Below are positions 1 through 14,500 of a DNA stretch of 64,000 nt, in pieces. The DNA is from Membranipora membranacea. Lineage: Eukaryota > Bryozoa > Gymnolaemata > Cheilostomatida > Membraniporidae. The notes beneath the pieces were generated by a model that was given only the letters and a program-made list of their open reading frames with translations, had not been told where the DNA came from and ran no database searches. The stretch spans positions 10,359,001 to 10,423,000 of the forward strand of contig OU612066.1 in NCBI GenBank assembly GCA_914767715.1, in the 5' to 3' direction. Both the position numbers and the translations under genes were made by a program. Every line of letters begins with the position of its first letter. The stretch's first letter is position 1.

Positions 1-47
1 GATTTGTATGAGTTGTCCGTCCCAAATAGAATGGAGAATGCTTAAAT

Positions 48-120
48 TTCCTTGGAATTGAACCTGGGCCTCCCGCATTGAAGTCTTTGTCACAATCCAT
101 TCATCTACGCCGCCAATCCT
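48..120 (-). repeat. tRNA-like head of a probable SINE
   Basis: On the minus strand this stretch carries an A-box-like TAGATGAATGG and a B-box GGTTCAATTCC at tRNA spacing. The acceptor and T stems do not pair well, so I do not call a working tRNA. It most likely marks a tRNA-derived SINE or tRNA pseudogene. The rest of positions 1-409 looks like intron sequence of the CECR2-like gene; I see no exon in it. Confidence 0.4.
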
Positions 121-409
121 CATCAACATGATTCCTCAATTTGAATGAGTAAACAGCAAACCATTGCTACCGCAAGTTAACCTAAATGCTATTCTCTCAA
201 ATCAACTAGCATTAAAATTGATGTCACATTGACATATGGAAACATAGTTTTTCAGAGACAACTTGATGGACTCAATAATAATGAATCCACACCTTTGTCT
301 CTTTATTGACTGTTTAGATGTCAACGCCAATGAAAGTGTAGTGGATATTCAAATATACATAAGTATGTTCCTTTGATTGTATATATTGAAATTTGAGCTT
401 TGTTTGTAG

Positions 410-3400
410 GATAAAGCAATGAAGAAACGTATGCTGGAAATGTTACCCAAGAGAGAATCAAATAGACTTGCCAGGAAGAAAGCTGAAGTTGATGAACAGG
501 TGGGACTATCACTAAACAGTTTAGCCATTTAGAAACTTAGAAGAATTTGAGTTCGCCTAGCATGTGCACTATGAGCCCAGCAATTTATGCACACCAGTGT
601 ATGATATGATAGCTTAGTTCAGCTATGCCCTCCTGCTCTTACCCTTCCATAGTCTTCTTCTCTGTGCCGTTGCATAGGTAGACAACTCTCATTGTCTTGC
701 TAGCTGTTGATCATTGCACTACTTGAGACACAAGACAATATCCCATGAGTTAGCTTCTTAGTTCGTTTGCCAGTTTGATCAGGTTCAAGTTACTTATGAT
801 TAGTTCACCCTTGTTTGAACATCACATTACAGAAAGCTATATTAGCTAAGCTTGATGCTGAAGAGAGAGAAGAGGATAGACAAAAAGAGGCGGAGAAAAA
901 GAAATACGCAGAACAGAGGAGGAAGGAGGACTTAGCCCGAGAGCGAGAGGAGAGAATACGGGCTAGAGAGGACGAGAGGAAGGTCAAGGAGACTGCTAAA
1001 GAAGGTATTTACTATGATGGCTATTGTTTTAGAATGTCTACACAGTATATTGCACCTATGCAATCATAAGAATAATTATCATTGCTTTACATCTAATGTG
1101 ACACAACTCCCAAATACTTATACTATTATATTTGCAAGTGGTTGTCTTTTCAGTATTTTATTCTTGCATGTAGAAAATTGGTGTGATGGATAATAGTCCA
1201 ATTCTCTTGACAGGCTGGATAACTCATAATCCGTAGTTTTTCCCTCAAAATGAATGATTGATTATAGGTATGTGGAGGTTATCGCGTTATGGCGTTCCAG
1301 GAGCATGCAAACCTAATATTAACATGTCACAACCTTTTGATTGCTGGATCAATTTGCAAAATACAACAAAAATGTGCGTTATTGTCTCTCTGTATAATCC
1401 TCACCTATCCTCACCTATCTCCGCTCTGTCCTGTTCGGGTAGCAGGTGCCTGTCGGAGGCCTAGTTTTATCAAACTTCTCCATCTATTCCTGTCCTGAGC
1501 ATCCTCTTCACTGAGGGAACAGGATTGGAGATCCTTCCTGATAGTATCCTTCCATCTATGCTTTGGGCGTCCCCGATTTCTCTTTCCTTCCACTCTCATC
1601 TCATGTACTCTTCTAATGTCATCATCTTCCTCTCTTCTGCACACATGCCCAAACCACTGCAATCTTCTTCTTCTCATCAAGTCTAACACACTCTCTCTGT
1701 ATAAAATGTGAGCTTATTATTCTATTTATAGAACGAGCTATGAGAGCTTTAATGAGAGAACACAAACTAGCTACTGGAGCTTTTGACACAGATGATAACA
1801 GCATGTCTGGAGAATCTTCTGAGGTATGTCTATATTGCATAATATTATGAGTGTTATGACTAGAAAGCTGTGTTTTCCCAGTGATCGGGTTGGATTAGTT
1901 CAAATTTGGTTTGCATTCTCCTGGCAAGTCTGTGGCTTAAGGGGGGACAACCTGGATCAAACTTTTATCTCGAGATTGACACTGTCTTGGTTCAATGTAT
2001 ATCAATGAGATGGTTGGGATCAGTGATACATTTTTGATGTCTTACATCTCATGATGATTATTTCATAGTCTCTTTATATATTCCACATTTTTTACAATTC
2101 TTATGATTACAGGAGACGGATTGGGAGGATTATAACAGAACAGGAGGAGGTTCTCTACCATCTCGTCAGTCGAGCAGACGTCAGAATAACAGAAAACCAA
2201 ATAAAACTCAGAGCTTCGGCCCTAAAGAATATGAGAAAATAAGCAGAAGTATGTACCATGGTTCATATAGAAGGAAGAATACCTAGCATGCCTTGGCTTT
2301 AGTCATACAATTATTTGTACATTCTGTCTAGATTCAACTAATGAGTTATGTGTGATGAATCAGATTATTACGAGGAAATGAAAGTCACATCTCCGCTCAA
2401 GGGTAAAACTTTAAAAAAAAACATGACACAAAATTCCCAGTGAGATCATAAATTATCAATGCTAACATGCAGATCAAGTATGATCCAATTTGCCTGGGTG
2501 AAACTTGATCTTGCTAATGTTGATTTGTCTTTAAATTAATGTTTAAAATTTTGTTATGCTGACAAATGAAAACGAGCATATCACTCAGCTATCAAAACAA
2601 CTCCAATTCTTCACTTACAGTATTATACCAGCTGCAGAGAAATGGTAACTGCTGGCCTTTCCTGGAGCCAGTGACTAGAGATATCGCTCCTGATTACTTT
2701 GATGTGATAGAGAAACCGATGGACATATCAGAACTGAGACGCAAGTCCAGCAAGAAACTCTACTCTAGTAAACAGCAGTTCATAGATGACTTCAACCTCA
2801 TTGTAGATAATTGTACAAAATATAACGGTGAAACTAGCGGTGAGTGGAGTGGAATGGATGGTAATTGTGTTAAAAACGCATTAAAATTTAAGTGTGAACC
2901 AAATCTCATTTATTAGGAGGATGAATACTAAAATACTCACATAGACATGAACATACATTTCTCAACAGATAACTGACGGAATTCAATCTGAAAATATTTA
3001 TTTAAACTAAACAGTTCACCCATGATAACCATTTGTACAATAAGTCATTTTTCTACCGCTTATTTTGTTGAGTAGCTGTACATTTTCTTGCTGAAGTGAA
3101 CAAATTGATGTATTTTTCATGATATCATTACAGAATATGGAACAATGGCAGTAAACTTGAAAGAGAAATTTGACATGTTGGTAGAGAAGGCATTTCCTCT
3201 CACCTCTAACAATGGTCAGAGGTCGCGGCCTACTGCTAAAGAGAATCGTAATGATGAGTCAAGTCAGGAGAGCGCTGACACGGCAGATGAGAGGGTCAAC
3301 TATGCAGAGGTAAAAGAAGTTTCAACCAATTCATCCGCCGAATTTATTTAACCAGCGGAGGATTTATAAATTTTTCAGTTGAGTTTGAGTTGACTCTTTA

Positions 3401-4749
3401 ACCAAGGAGGAAAAGAGGTTGCTCCTTGGTTTAACGAGTACCTCTGTTGAACATTTGCCCTAGTGTCAGTATCTATGTTTTGTTTTTGATGTTCCCAAAC
3501 TATATCAAATGAAGGAAGGTTGTTTTGATTAATTGCATGACAGGTGTGCTGTCGACTAGTTCACACTAAGCATAGTAATGTATGCAATAGTAGGCTGGTA
3601 CTGACAGTGACAGACAGTAAAGTTTTGTCTCTATTATACAGGACAGTAGCAGTGATTCTGACCAATCAGATGGAGAGGCTGACATGAGTGACTCTTCTCA
3701 ATCCTCATATGGAGCATCTCATCGAGGGAAGAAAACCACAAATAAACCTTCTACTGCAGCAAGAAAACCAAATAAAACTGTAAATAGGAAAAATGTGAGT
3801 AAGCTAGAAATTAAATGTCCTCATCTGTTCATTTGTATATTGTGTTTACAGTATCATAGCATACATAGACAGGTTATGATGCTGTTTGATTGTTTGAGAA
3901 GTTTCTTTTTACATACCAACTTGACCCTCCCTGACTTGACCAAGTTCGATGAAGTTTGCCTAAGTTTTGAGCTGCTCCCCCTATAAACCGTAGCCTAATC
4001 ATAAGAGGGAGAGTAACTCCATTGTCAGGCAAATTGGCTCAAACTATTCATTCTTATTTTATAAGCACTGAATAGACCAAAAATTCATATTACATTTATG
4101 CGTTTTACAGAATGGTCGAGCTGTACAGCCTCGAGGGAAGCAGAAGAGCGTATCAGCAGGAAGTGATGAGAGTCAGTCCTCGGAGAGTGAAGGAGATGTA
4201 GATGTCAACTCTAACTCAGGCAATGATATCTATAAGTTTATGATGTCACGTAACCCGACCGCTCCTCGATCTCTGTCCATGTCTCAATCTCAGCAGATCC
4301 TCATGGACGGACCAGACATGGCAGACTCTCCTGCTGCCAGGGGCATGTTCGGCATCGCCAGGAGGCAATCAACATCTCAAACCTCACAACCTAACTATGA
4401 CATAGCTTCTAGTCTCAACGTAACTACCAATCAAAATAGCCCAAAACTAAACGGCAATATTAGCGAGGACTCTGCTGATTTAAAAAGCCCTAGTATGCTA
4501 TCACCTGGCTCAGCTAACAGGGGTGACAGAAACACTGATTTAGCAAGATGGCTGGGTAAATCACCGGCAGCTCCAAAAACAGACCAAACACCTAATGGGA
4601 CTAGCTCCCTCATTAGCAGCACAGAAAACAATATCAAAGTTCAGCCCATCAGCAAGCCTGCACAGCCTTTTCAGGGACTATTTGCTCAACTTAAGCGAGG
4701 TTCAACGGACAGCTCACCCACAGAGCCTGCCCTGAAACGTGTAGCCTAG
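410..4749 (+). CDS. CECR2: CECR2-like bromodomain protein, 3' part (9 exons)
   Basis: Exons: 410-499, 833-1004, 1732-1823, 2113-2248, 2364-2402, 2621-2839, 3134-3309, 3642-3794 and 4111-4749. All junctions are GT-AG and in phase, giving 571 residues and a TAG stop; the 5' end is outside the window. The order is a Lys/Arg/Glu-rich helical region (exons 1-3), a bromodomain (exons 5-7, with WPFLEPV, KPMDIS and KYNGETSEYG), then an acidic and Ser-rich tail. The acetyl-lysine-binding Asn is in KYNGE. CECR2 is a nuclear chromatin-remodelling subunit that reads acetylated histones. The bromodomain edges and the preceding basic helix resemble CECR2 more than BPTF, but the tail is much shorter than in vertebrate CECR2. 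Family assignment is from remembered family features, not a search. Confidence 0.8.
1385..1695 (-). mobile_element. 5'-truncated LINE fragment (reverse transcriptase C-terminus)
   Basis: This sits in the intron between exons 833-1004 and 1732-1823, antisense to the host gene. The minus-strand frame at 1411-1689 has the RRRRLQWFGHV and NRGRPKHRWKD motifs typical of the C-terminal end of non-LTR retrotransposon reverse transcriptases. The element's 3' end has short direct repeats of GATAGGTGAG, as many LINE tails do. Only the last ~90 codons remain, as expected for a 5'-truncated insertion. Confidence 0.75.
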
Positions 4750-5531
4750 ATCATCAATCAAGTTAAGACTGCATGTAATCGGATTTTTTTTCAAATTGAC
4801 TCATAATGTAACTGCGTTTGACGAGCCCAAATGCACAGGGAACACTTTTGTCACTGCTGACAATGAAATAATGAAAAATGTAAACAAATATACAGTTTCT
4901 GTATCATACCAGTGAGCCTTATTGTTACGGCTTCGGTTAATCAAGTCCATCTGTTTATTGCAAGAAGGTGTTAACAGTGAGTTCTTGTTCTCCGAAGTTT
5001 CAAAAGTGTATAACTTGAAATCATCTCTCACTTTAATTCAAGACCTGTTAGTAGAACTCAACCATTTTGCACCTTTGTGGTTGAGGTAGTGGTTGATCCG
5101 GTACTCTTTGTTAAATCTTTGGAAAGATATCATAATTGCATTGAATAGGAACACAGAACATATACCAGCAACAAATCAAAAGTATTAGAACTTCAACAAA
5201 TTAAAACCTGTCAAAGATCTTTGCTCTACACCAGTTTGCTGTATCCAGATGAGGGTTTTATTGACCTTACCCTAGGGCTTGTAATGTGGCGTTGGCAGCT
5301 CCCCTCTGAGAAGAACTCTGGGTGATCGGGTAAGTCTTGGGATGCAGTGGTGGAACATGTCTGCCACATCTCTGGTTCTTTGATATTCAGTTTGTGAAAA
5401 ACTTTTTAATGGAAGATAATTTATTTCACTGCAAACAATAAACTTAGAAAAAAATATCTGAATTTAGTTATGTCTATTTATGTTCATTTCATTTGATTGT
5501 GAGTGGCGCTCACTTTATATAACACCTCTAG
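4750..5531. other. Convergent intergenic region with facing poly(A) signals
   Basis: This lies between the stop codons of the CECR2-like gene (+) and the IgGFc/EGF receptor gene (-). A plus-strand AATAAA is at 5437-5442, about 690 bp past the first stop. A minus-strand AATAAA (plus TTTATT) is at 5420-5425, about 110 bp past the second stop. The signals lie only 11 bp apart. No other coding signal is seen. Confidence 0.5.
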
Positions 5532-8500
5532 TTACATATCTGAGGCTCCTCTATGCAATGAGAGTTCCGCATCTGACTTTTTAGTTTCCGGTACTTTGAG
5601 CTTGTCTGCAAAAAAGTCATTAAGCAGACAGATGAGGCTGTTATTATCATAGGGAATTGCCCTCTTTTTCTACAGGGGAAGATGAATGCTGCATACCTTG
5701 TATCCAGTTGTAACATTAGGCCGTTATAACAATTATTGCAGATTAAGAACTTTTTCCAGGCCTTTTCTATATATCAAAATGAAGATTGGCGGTGAAACCT
5801 ACTAGCATATAAGATTTGATATTTACACCATGCTCAGTCAGTGACCTACCTTTCCATTTAAGCGTCATGGTTTTCTTTTTTCCCTCATCTACCACCTTCT
5901 TGAGGTTTTCTAGCTTCATTTTCTTCTGATGATTTGCTACGGCCCTGCAAAATAAAGCCAGTAAAATTTTTATTCTAAGTAATGCTTTGTTGTCTGGGAA
6001 CTTAGACATCGAGAGGTATACTGGACTGTTATTTTCTCCTGTTATAATTGGTCACACATTGCCTCTGAATCACACAACGCTGTGACTTTCAAAATACTGC
6101 CGAGATAAATTTAATGTTCCTTCCTTAACATCCCATCTGACTGCCTTGTCTGGTTGGAGTAGTCGAACAATCCTAACTAGTCATATTTATGATCCTGACT
6201 GTCAAGCACACTGCCAAGGCTAAGCTGTACCAAATCTTGTTAAATAAGTTTATCTTGGGCGCGTCTTCAAAAGAAACGGAATCAACTACAGATTGGAGAG
6301 GACGTAGCATTTCACTCACTCAGCTTGCTCTAGCGCTGCCTTTGCAGCCTTTTCTTTAGCTACGCTACGAAGCATCCTTGTGACAAACAAACCCATAGGC
6401 ATCATCATCAATACCCCTGTCACTATCAGCATTGTGTTAATTTGTCTCGCCTCTAGAAATACAGACATCTTGAGGTGAAGGTCATTTTCATGATAACAAA
6501 AATATATATTAAAGACTACCCAAAGACCAATGCATGTTATAGTCAGTCAGTAACTTATGATAAACTTTTGTAAAAGATTCAATGCTCTACCTAGCATGAA
6601 CTAATGATGTGGAGAAAGTGCCTCCCATAAGGGCAGGTAACTCCCGTTTGCTGCACTATGTGTCACAGTCTCCCGGAAGTCCAATACAAGAAACAAGCAC
6701 TGTGACCATTTCAGAGCAAGAGCTCCCCTGAATGAATTTTAGTTAGAACTATCAATTACCTATTACCAATTTATTTGGAAAAGATTCAGTATTAATCTCT
6801 CTCCTTGCTGACCGGAGGACCAAATCATATATAAAGTTTTTCTCAGGCTAAGAAAACTGTAAGACATCACAAAAAAATGGCCTTACCTTCTGCTGAGAAT
6901 TGTTCTCCATAGAGCAGGAAGGATTTAGACGGGACGCACATGTGACCGTCACTCAGTGCTATACACTCCTGGTTCCTATTACAGTTGTGGTCTATCTCCC
7001 CTACCAGATCGCAGGGTATGTGAGCTACAGGTACACAATCAGCCAACATAAACTACACAATAAACTATTGACATAATGCGGTCTACATCAGACAAATTTC
7101 TTGTGTACGCTTTGTTTTCGGTAACAACCCAAATGGATGGCTGAGACAGGTAGGCCTAAATACCAAGCAGAATCGTTCTCACTTAGTTTGAAAAATTGCC
7201 AAAATCGATGCCTGTTGTGTCAGCAAGACCTGCGTGAGGTCTTGTTCTCAAATCGCTCATTGTTTGATGGAACTTCTGAGTTAAGAACAATTTTTAACGA
7301 ATAAAGAGAGAAGTTGATGTGATGATTTAAACAATACCTCATTTTAATTGAAAGACTCCCAGAGCGCTGATTAGTGAAAGTCTGAAATAGATCTCATGGT
7401 TGACACAAAATAATAGTCGAATTGAAAGTTGGACATATTATCCTCACCCTGACAGAGGTAGCTATTTTCTTTGCCTACACAGACAAAGTTATCCCTGCAG
7501 AGGTTGTGATCACATATGTTAGGTCGTTCGCTCATCCCGAAATCTGTGACACACTCATAGCTATTTCCTAACATTTTTTTACAGATGTGATTTGGGATGC
7601 ATGCAGCAAAACTAACATCGTCACAGGGATGCATGTGATCTGTAAAATAAATTTAACTGTCATGATGTTGGAACCAACTTATGATACATCAAAATGTCGT
7701 TACAAAGTTTTTGTTGGGACACAAATAACAATTTTTTTATACATTTGTTTGATCTCAAACAGTGCCAAACAAAATTTAGCTCAATATTTCACTTTGTCGT
7801 ATGGTGGAAAGGCAACTCCAAGTTCATGCATCATCAGAATATTCACACCGAGCAGAAAAGTCATGAAATAAGCAGACACATAAGAAGGGATAGCCTGTAA
7901 TATACTAAATCCTATTTTCAGTCACTGAATAATTGATTAAACCTACCAGCCTCACATGAGAAGCTGTTAACCCTGTCGACACATTTTGTCCCTATGGGAC
8001 AAACTGCTTGCCCTGTTCTCTTAACACAATCATCCGTCATATCTACAAAACACCGCAAGAGTAATGTTAGCATGATGACTACGGATTGGCCTTATTTCCC
8101 ACAGCAAAGCACAGTCTGTATGATCATGTTAAATTTAAATGCATTTTGTCTGCATTAGGAATGGATTCCCTCACTGATCAGTCGCAGCTTATCAGTTGAA
8201 GAGAAACAAATCCTCATTGTTGTTGGCCATATCAGTATCTTATCAAATTCTGAAGTGGTGCAATTCTCAATTGAAACCATAATTATACCTTCACAATGTG
8301 GCTCTCCTTTTATAAGGGTACAGGTTAACCCAACAGCGCAGTCCATCATTTTTTCACCAAAGCAAGACATAGGCTCTACAAAACACAAGTCATCATACAA
8401 GGGCTCACTATCCATTCAGGTCACAGAGTGGCTATAATAACCGACAATTATACAGACTTAGTATCTGCACAAGGATATTTGGGTAAAATTTATCACATCA

Positions 8501-11500
8501 AAATTTGCCATTCATAGCAGGACTCTTGCAATAAATAAATCACATCATGTCTTTTGCCATTATCCTATTGACGACCTTTTTAATCTTTATTCATCAACTT
8601 TAGGACATTCAGATTGCATGACTAATGAAATCCAAAGCACTCAGATTCCACATCAAATGGATTATTCAAACTCACCGATACAGTGAAACTCTGTGTCACT
8701 ACTGATGCACACCTGCCAGGGAGAGCAAAGGGACCAATATCTGGTGCAGTATGTCTCAGCGTTGGGATCTGTATATACAATAATGCATGTATGACGGGAA
8801 ACAAAAAGGTGAAACATGCAATGCGTGTTAATCATTATTATGAGGATGAGTCTGATATCTTGGTGGGATGAATCTCTGCTACGGTTTTGGAGCTCCAGCA
8901 GTTGTAAGGGTATCTTGAGGCATTCCGTTATCAAACATCCGCCCCAGAGAAAAGGGGTGTTTCGTAACTGAATGCCTCAAAATATTACTTACAGCTGTTA
9001 GAGCTTTTATTCTGGTCTCTTCTCATCTTCAATAGGTTGCGTCCAACATTTTTGACAATTATATTTCAAAGCTTCAGCTTGTGAAGTGTATGTTTGTAAA
9101 CCTACCATGACACATCATGTTGTTATTCCAGGGATTAGCATAGTTAAAACAGGTGCAGGTTCTATTACCGTAGTAGTTTCTCTGAAAGGCCGAAGCCCCA
9201 CACTCTTCGTTTTCTCTGTGATAGGGCGGAGATGATGACTCATTATAGAGACCAGCAGCTGAACAGTACAAAGAAGATAACAAAATATATATTATATTAT
9301 TATGAAAACTGATGCACAAAACTCATTGCCAATCAATTGTTTACTGACTATAAAACTTGGAAACGTCATGAATTGTAATAGCGCCATATTTAATGCATTT
9401 GCAGGAGAGTTGTGGGATCATGTATATTGAGCAATATGAGATATTAAAAATAATATAAATGAAGACCAGGAGGTATCCAACATAACTATAGTAATTTATT
9501 TAGATCTAGTGGATGTTTAATTTTAAAACTTACGCCAGCACATCCCATCAAGATGGTCATAGAGCCAGCCTCTGGAGTTTTTAACACCAGGTGGATAGCG
9601 ACGAGGACAGGTGCATTTTTCGTTACGACAGTCGAATATCTGACCGTAGTGTTTACAGTCCTCATTAGTCTCACAGCTGTCCTGATAAGATGTATCTGCC
9701 CAGCTCGCACAATCCTCATCGTTCCTCCCATCTCCATCCTCATCTGAATGAATGAAATAATATGACTACCAAAAAATATGGTCAAGCAAATTCTGCTGTG
9801 AAACTGTTCAGGCAGGTGTAACAAATTAATTTAAATTTTCAAGTAAAATTTATGCAACAAGAATTCAATTTAATGAAGGCAAAGGCATAAAGTGCATGTT
9901 ATTGTCCCATAGATTGCGTCGGAATCAATACAGGTAGTTATGATTTTAAACCACTGGTGAAAACTCCTAATATGAAATGACAAAATAACTCCCACAATGC
10001 AATTTTAGCTTTGGACGCCTGGGGTGATAAACTTGAAATATCATGCATCTCATTTGCTGAGAATTGTTAAACACACTTAATGGGATATTATAAAGCCTGT
10101 TGTCCCATCAAAGAATCCTAATGGTACTTATTATCTCACCATGGTTGAGAAACTCTCCTACGCACAACTCTTCATCCACAAATCCATCACAATCATTGTC
10201 GATGTGGTCACCGTTACCAAACACATCAGGGTCATAGCTCACAGTGTTTATACAGTGACCTCCTGACTGCAATGATAGGAATAAAGCTGAATAGCTTTGG
10301 TATGTAAGGAGGAATTACAAAAAAACTCAACCACCCACAAGTTTTTGTTACCCGGAATATTATAAAAAATATTTGGTATGCTTATTTTCAGACAGTTAGA
10401 TACACAATTGGTTGACGTAAGTGTCATAGAAGTACAAACCATGATTGCTTCACACATTAACTAACCTTACATCCCTATATCAAATATACATTGATGGCTG
10501 TACATCATAAGCCTTTTTTTCAGAATATGAAAAAGTCTGGTTGTCAAATGCCTCAATACTGACCTGTCTTCGCACATAGGCCGGCGATAGCCCAAGTACA
10601 CAGTCATCAGTAGACAACAAGTAAACAGCGAGTCTAGAGTTTGGTTTGCGTGCTCTTAGCCTGTGATCTCCAGGTGGTATCTGTTAGAATGACATTATAT
10701 TTTAGCAAAAACAGCTGAAAAGCTGGAAAATTAAAGAGAAAACTGGCCGTGCATCTTCAGCTGTTTCCATGATCAATTCACCTCAAGCTGTAATGATAAT
10801 AAATTCTAGCAAACATGGCTGAAAAGCAATCAAAGACAGAGCTGGCCTTAGTAATCTTCCTAAAGTTTTGCTAGGTACAATTTTAAAATTGATTGAGTAA
10901 CCACGACTAGTAAACAAAACGATCGATCATGTGACCTGTAAGTCTACCTCCAACATTGATGTCTTGAAAGCACTGCCAACAATTACATTCCATGTATGTG
11001 TTAGAGGCCACTCGTCCAGGAGAAGATTACTTGTCTCACTGTGGTCCACAACCAAAATTGTATAATATCTACAAAGTATAATAATAAATGTTATATATTT
11101 TGAGAGACACAATTTGTATGTAATAGGGCTGTATCCATGGCTGGCCAAATGTTATATGCCAAGAGTGCAGTGGATAAAATACCCAAAGATAATGCCTTTG
11201 AACCAGTAATTGAGTTCAGGGACAGGGATTCCATGTGATTAACTGGCAATACCCTCAGTGGGTTTGGGACATAAATATCTAACCATTCTGGCAAGTTGTG
11301 TTCCCTTTATACAAGAGCAGATGAGTCCTGTGATACTGTGTAAGGGCGCGCATTGATTGATCGAAGTCAGAGCAGAGAAAATGAGTAGTATATCATGAAC
11401 ACACCTCATGCCATCAGATGGTATGTTAAATGTGTAGCTGTTAGACCATGTTTTCTCAGGTAGAATGGTCGTCATAGCTCCTCCCACTATAAGATCTGTA

Positions 11501-14500
11501 TCTCTGACCCTCAGTGATGTTTGTGTGAGAACAGAGACATGTTCGGATGATATTAACTCACAACCACCGATTCTATCTGATATATCCTTAAAAATAGACA
11601 GTCAAAATTTCTCGGCATTATGTATCAATATTTAACAATGAAGAGGTGAAATGATGGTAGAAACACGTCTGGGTCTTAGAAATTGTGCAAGGCCTTACAA
11701 CGGCTACTTAATGGTTGAACTTGGATTTGTTGGAGTGCGAATTCACAGCAATAATTTCATTAACTTCTAGAAAATCTTAGTCAAATCAAGGTCCAAGTTT
11801 GGTGCGGTGACACAAACTCATGGAAAGGACTGTCTCAAGACTAAGTGTCCCAGATTTTCCTCCCACTCACCATCTCTATTGTCTGCCTGGGTCTCAGTCT
11901 TTGATATTCTTCATCACAGAATGTGAAGCTTGTTTCTGTATCTCCTGCCATGACACTGACGATCAAACTTAACCCTTCAAATGTAAAGATCGCTACACAG
12001 TGACTGCTTTAATTGAATCAAGCATGGCTCATTACCATGATAACTCAACTTTCAGTCATCTTGATTTACCCTGTTCGGATCGATGAAATAATGTAATCAT
12101 TCATGTGAAGAAAAACTTTTTATTCCGATGATGAAGATAGTAGAGTAATTTTGTACTGTCAAATTTAAAAAAAATAATTTCAGCGTTCAAGTTTAAGCTT
12201 AACAGCGGATCCTGGGTGTTCTTTCTATTACTACTTACAATGTTACAAGATTCAGTCCGTTGTGTCTCAAGCCTTGATAAAATCCTGAAATTCCTATATG
12301 CTATTGCAACGGAGACAAATTACTAACCCATGTGATTACTTTAGTGGCTACTACAAATTTAAGTTTTTGAGGAACATGGCAATGAACTATCTGTTGATGC
12401 TCATGTTTCTAGACCACGAGTTACAAAGATAAAACTTGGTGAATAAGTCATGCTGTTTCAGGTTGGCTTTACATTCACCATGCACCATTCACCGTTTTAC
12501 ATACCACTGTATTGTTCAGCGAGTCCACTATGGATGTGAGGATTAGGGACTAAGTAGTAATCACTGAGACTGTTCCATGGTAATAACTGCTCTTCAGATG
12601 CATCAGGGTGTAATGAAATGAGAGGCTCGGTAGGTTTGAAGTCAGCTACATGAGCTACTACCGCTATAGCATGACTTGATGTAATCTGTAAAAATGATCA
12701 GTGATCAATAATGACATAATCATTGGCATCCCAAAGAGAAAACACCAACTTTTCCTTGTGTTTAAAAGAAATTTCTCTGAGGTTTGAATCTGATCTGAAA
12801 TTTTTTATCATAATTATGGTTGAGGCGTAATTTGGAGCTTCATTGATGCTATATAGTGATGTTTAAAGTTACATGTTGTATATTACAAGGCCTTATTATC
12901 TATGCGCAAGGTTACGGGATTTTCTCTTGATACAAAGATGTTTTCTGACTATGTAGAGAGCCAACCTTGGTACCAGTGAGATCTCCTTGTTCACATTCTA
13001 TAACTTCAAATGGTGTATCACCAGCTCCAAGAGTAAGGTGTATACTCTGACCAAACCCTCTCGGTTTCATTGTCGGGCGTGTAGGTATTGCAGCAACCAG
13101 CAGTTCTTCGCTTCTTGAAAAATACATAGTATGACGATTTTTAGCAGCACTTATTGCATATCCTCATTAGACTCAGTTAGTTCCAATTGGACAGCAATCA
13201 ATGTTGTGACATTCAGGACATTTTTATGTGCAATTTTGGCTTGATCTTGTCACCTCCTGGGTCGCCCCAGGTCACCACTGCTATCTCCATGGTGACTAGA
13301 GTATGAGCTGAAACCTCAAAACCGAGTGCAGCCATTTTAAAATAAGACCATTTAAGTCCGGGTTTTAACTGCTCATCCATACAGGCCGATGAGATTTGTG
13401 ATTACTGCGAGCTGAGCATGCAGTGATATAGGCTAAATTCCAACTCAATCTCTCACCCTTAGTAAAAATATACTTGAAATATTTTCTATCTTACTTGCTT
13501 GCTTTGAGTTTCTCATGGTGGAGACTTTCAGCCCTAGTTGGCAGCAATACGCTGACCCTGATGTTGTTTGATGATTCATCCTCAGTCACAATAGCTGCTA
13601 TAATTATATACTGCACAGCTCGGTCGTCATAAGTCGTCGGAAAGTGCACAAAGTAAGTTGTATCTGAAACAGAAAGTAATAACCTCACTGTGCTAACTGA
13701 GAAGTAACATTGCATACATCTCATTAACAATTTTTTTTTAATCCTATAATCATCCTGTTTCATCACTAAAACTTTTGCTACATGTCTATTTACCAGATTA
13801 TCTCTTAATGGTGCAACAAATAAGCCCCCATTACAACAGGATTAAATTAAATTTGGTAACCTGACTACAAATGAATACATGAATCAGATTTCAAAGAATC
13901 CCCTATTGTTCTCATTTTATGTATATCGGTAGGTTTCATCCGGTCAGTATTCAATAACAAAACATAATGTGAAACACTTTTTGTTTTAGTTTTTCCCAGA
14001 GCCAAGTTAAATATCTTCAGAAAGCATTAGTCTACATACCTGTTGTTGTTACTGCGTGAGGAGCTGCTAATGTTAATGTGTATGTGTCAGATTGAGTTAC
14101 TTTTATCACTGAAAAGTCATGTATGCTTATCCTTGTGTCTCCACCCAAATTAGAAGGATGATGTTCTGGAACTTGTACAAACTGAAACAGAAAGGTGCGC
14201 AGTTGTTCCCTCTTACAACAGGGTGAGATGACTAACAAATTTTTATTTAGGTAATTGGAAGAATTTTACTTAAATACATGTTATACACGTTTATCTAGAC
14301 TGGGTTATTTGTTTCATTTCAGTATAATGCATAATATGATTTGTATAATAAAATTTGTAAAAAGTATAATGATATCGATATTGACACCTAAAAAGCCTCA
14401 GCACGGATGCTTAGCTAGACAAAACCATTATGGCCAGTCTACATACCCACCGGGGCAAACAAGCTGATCTCCGTATCTGATGTACTGTTGATATAAATAA

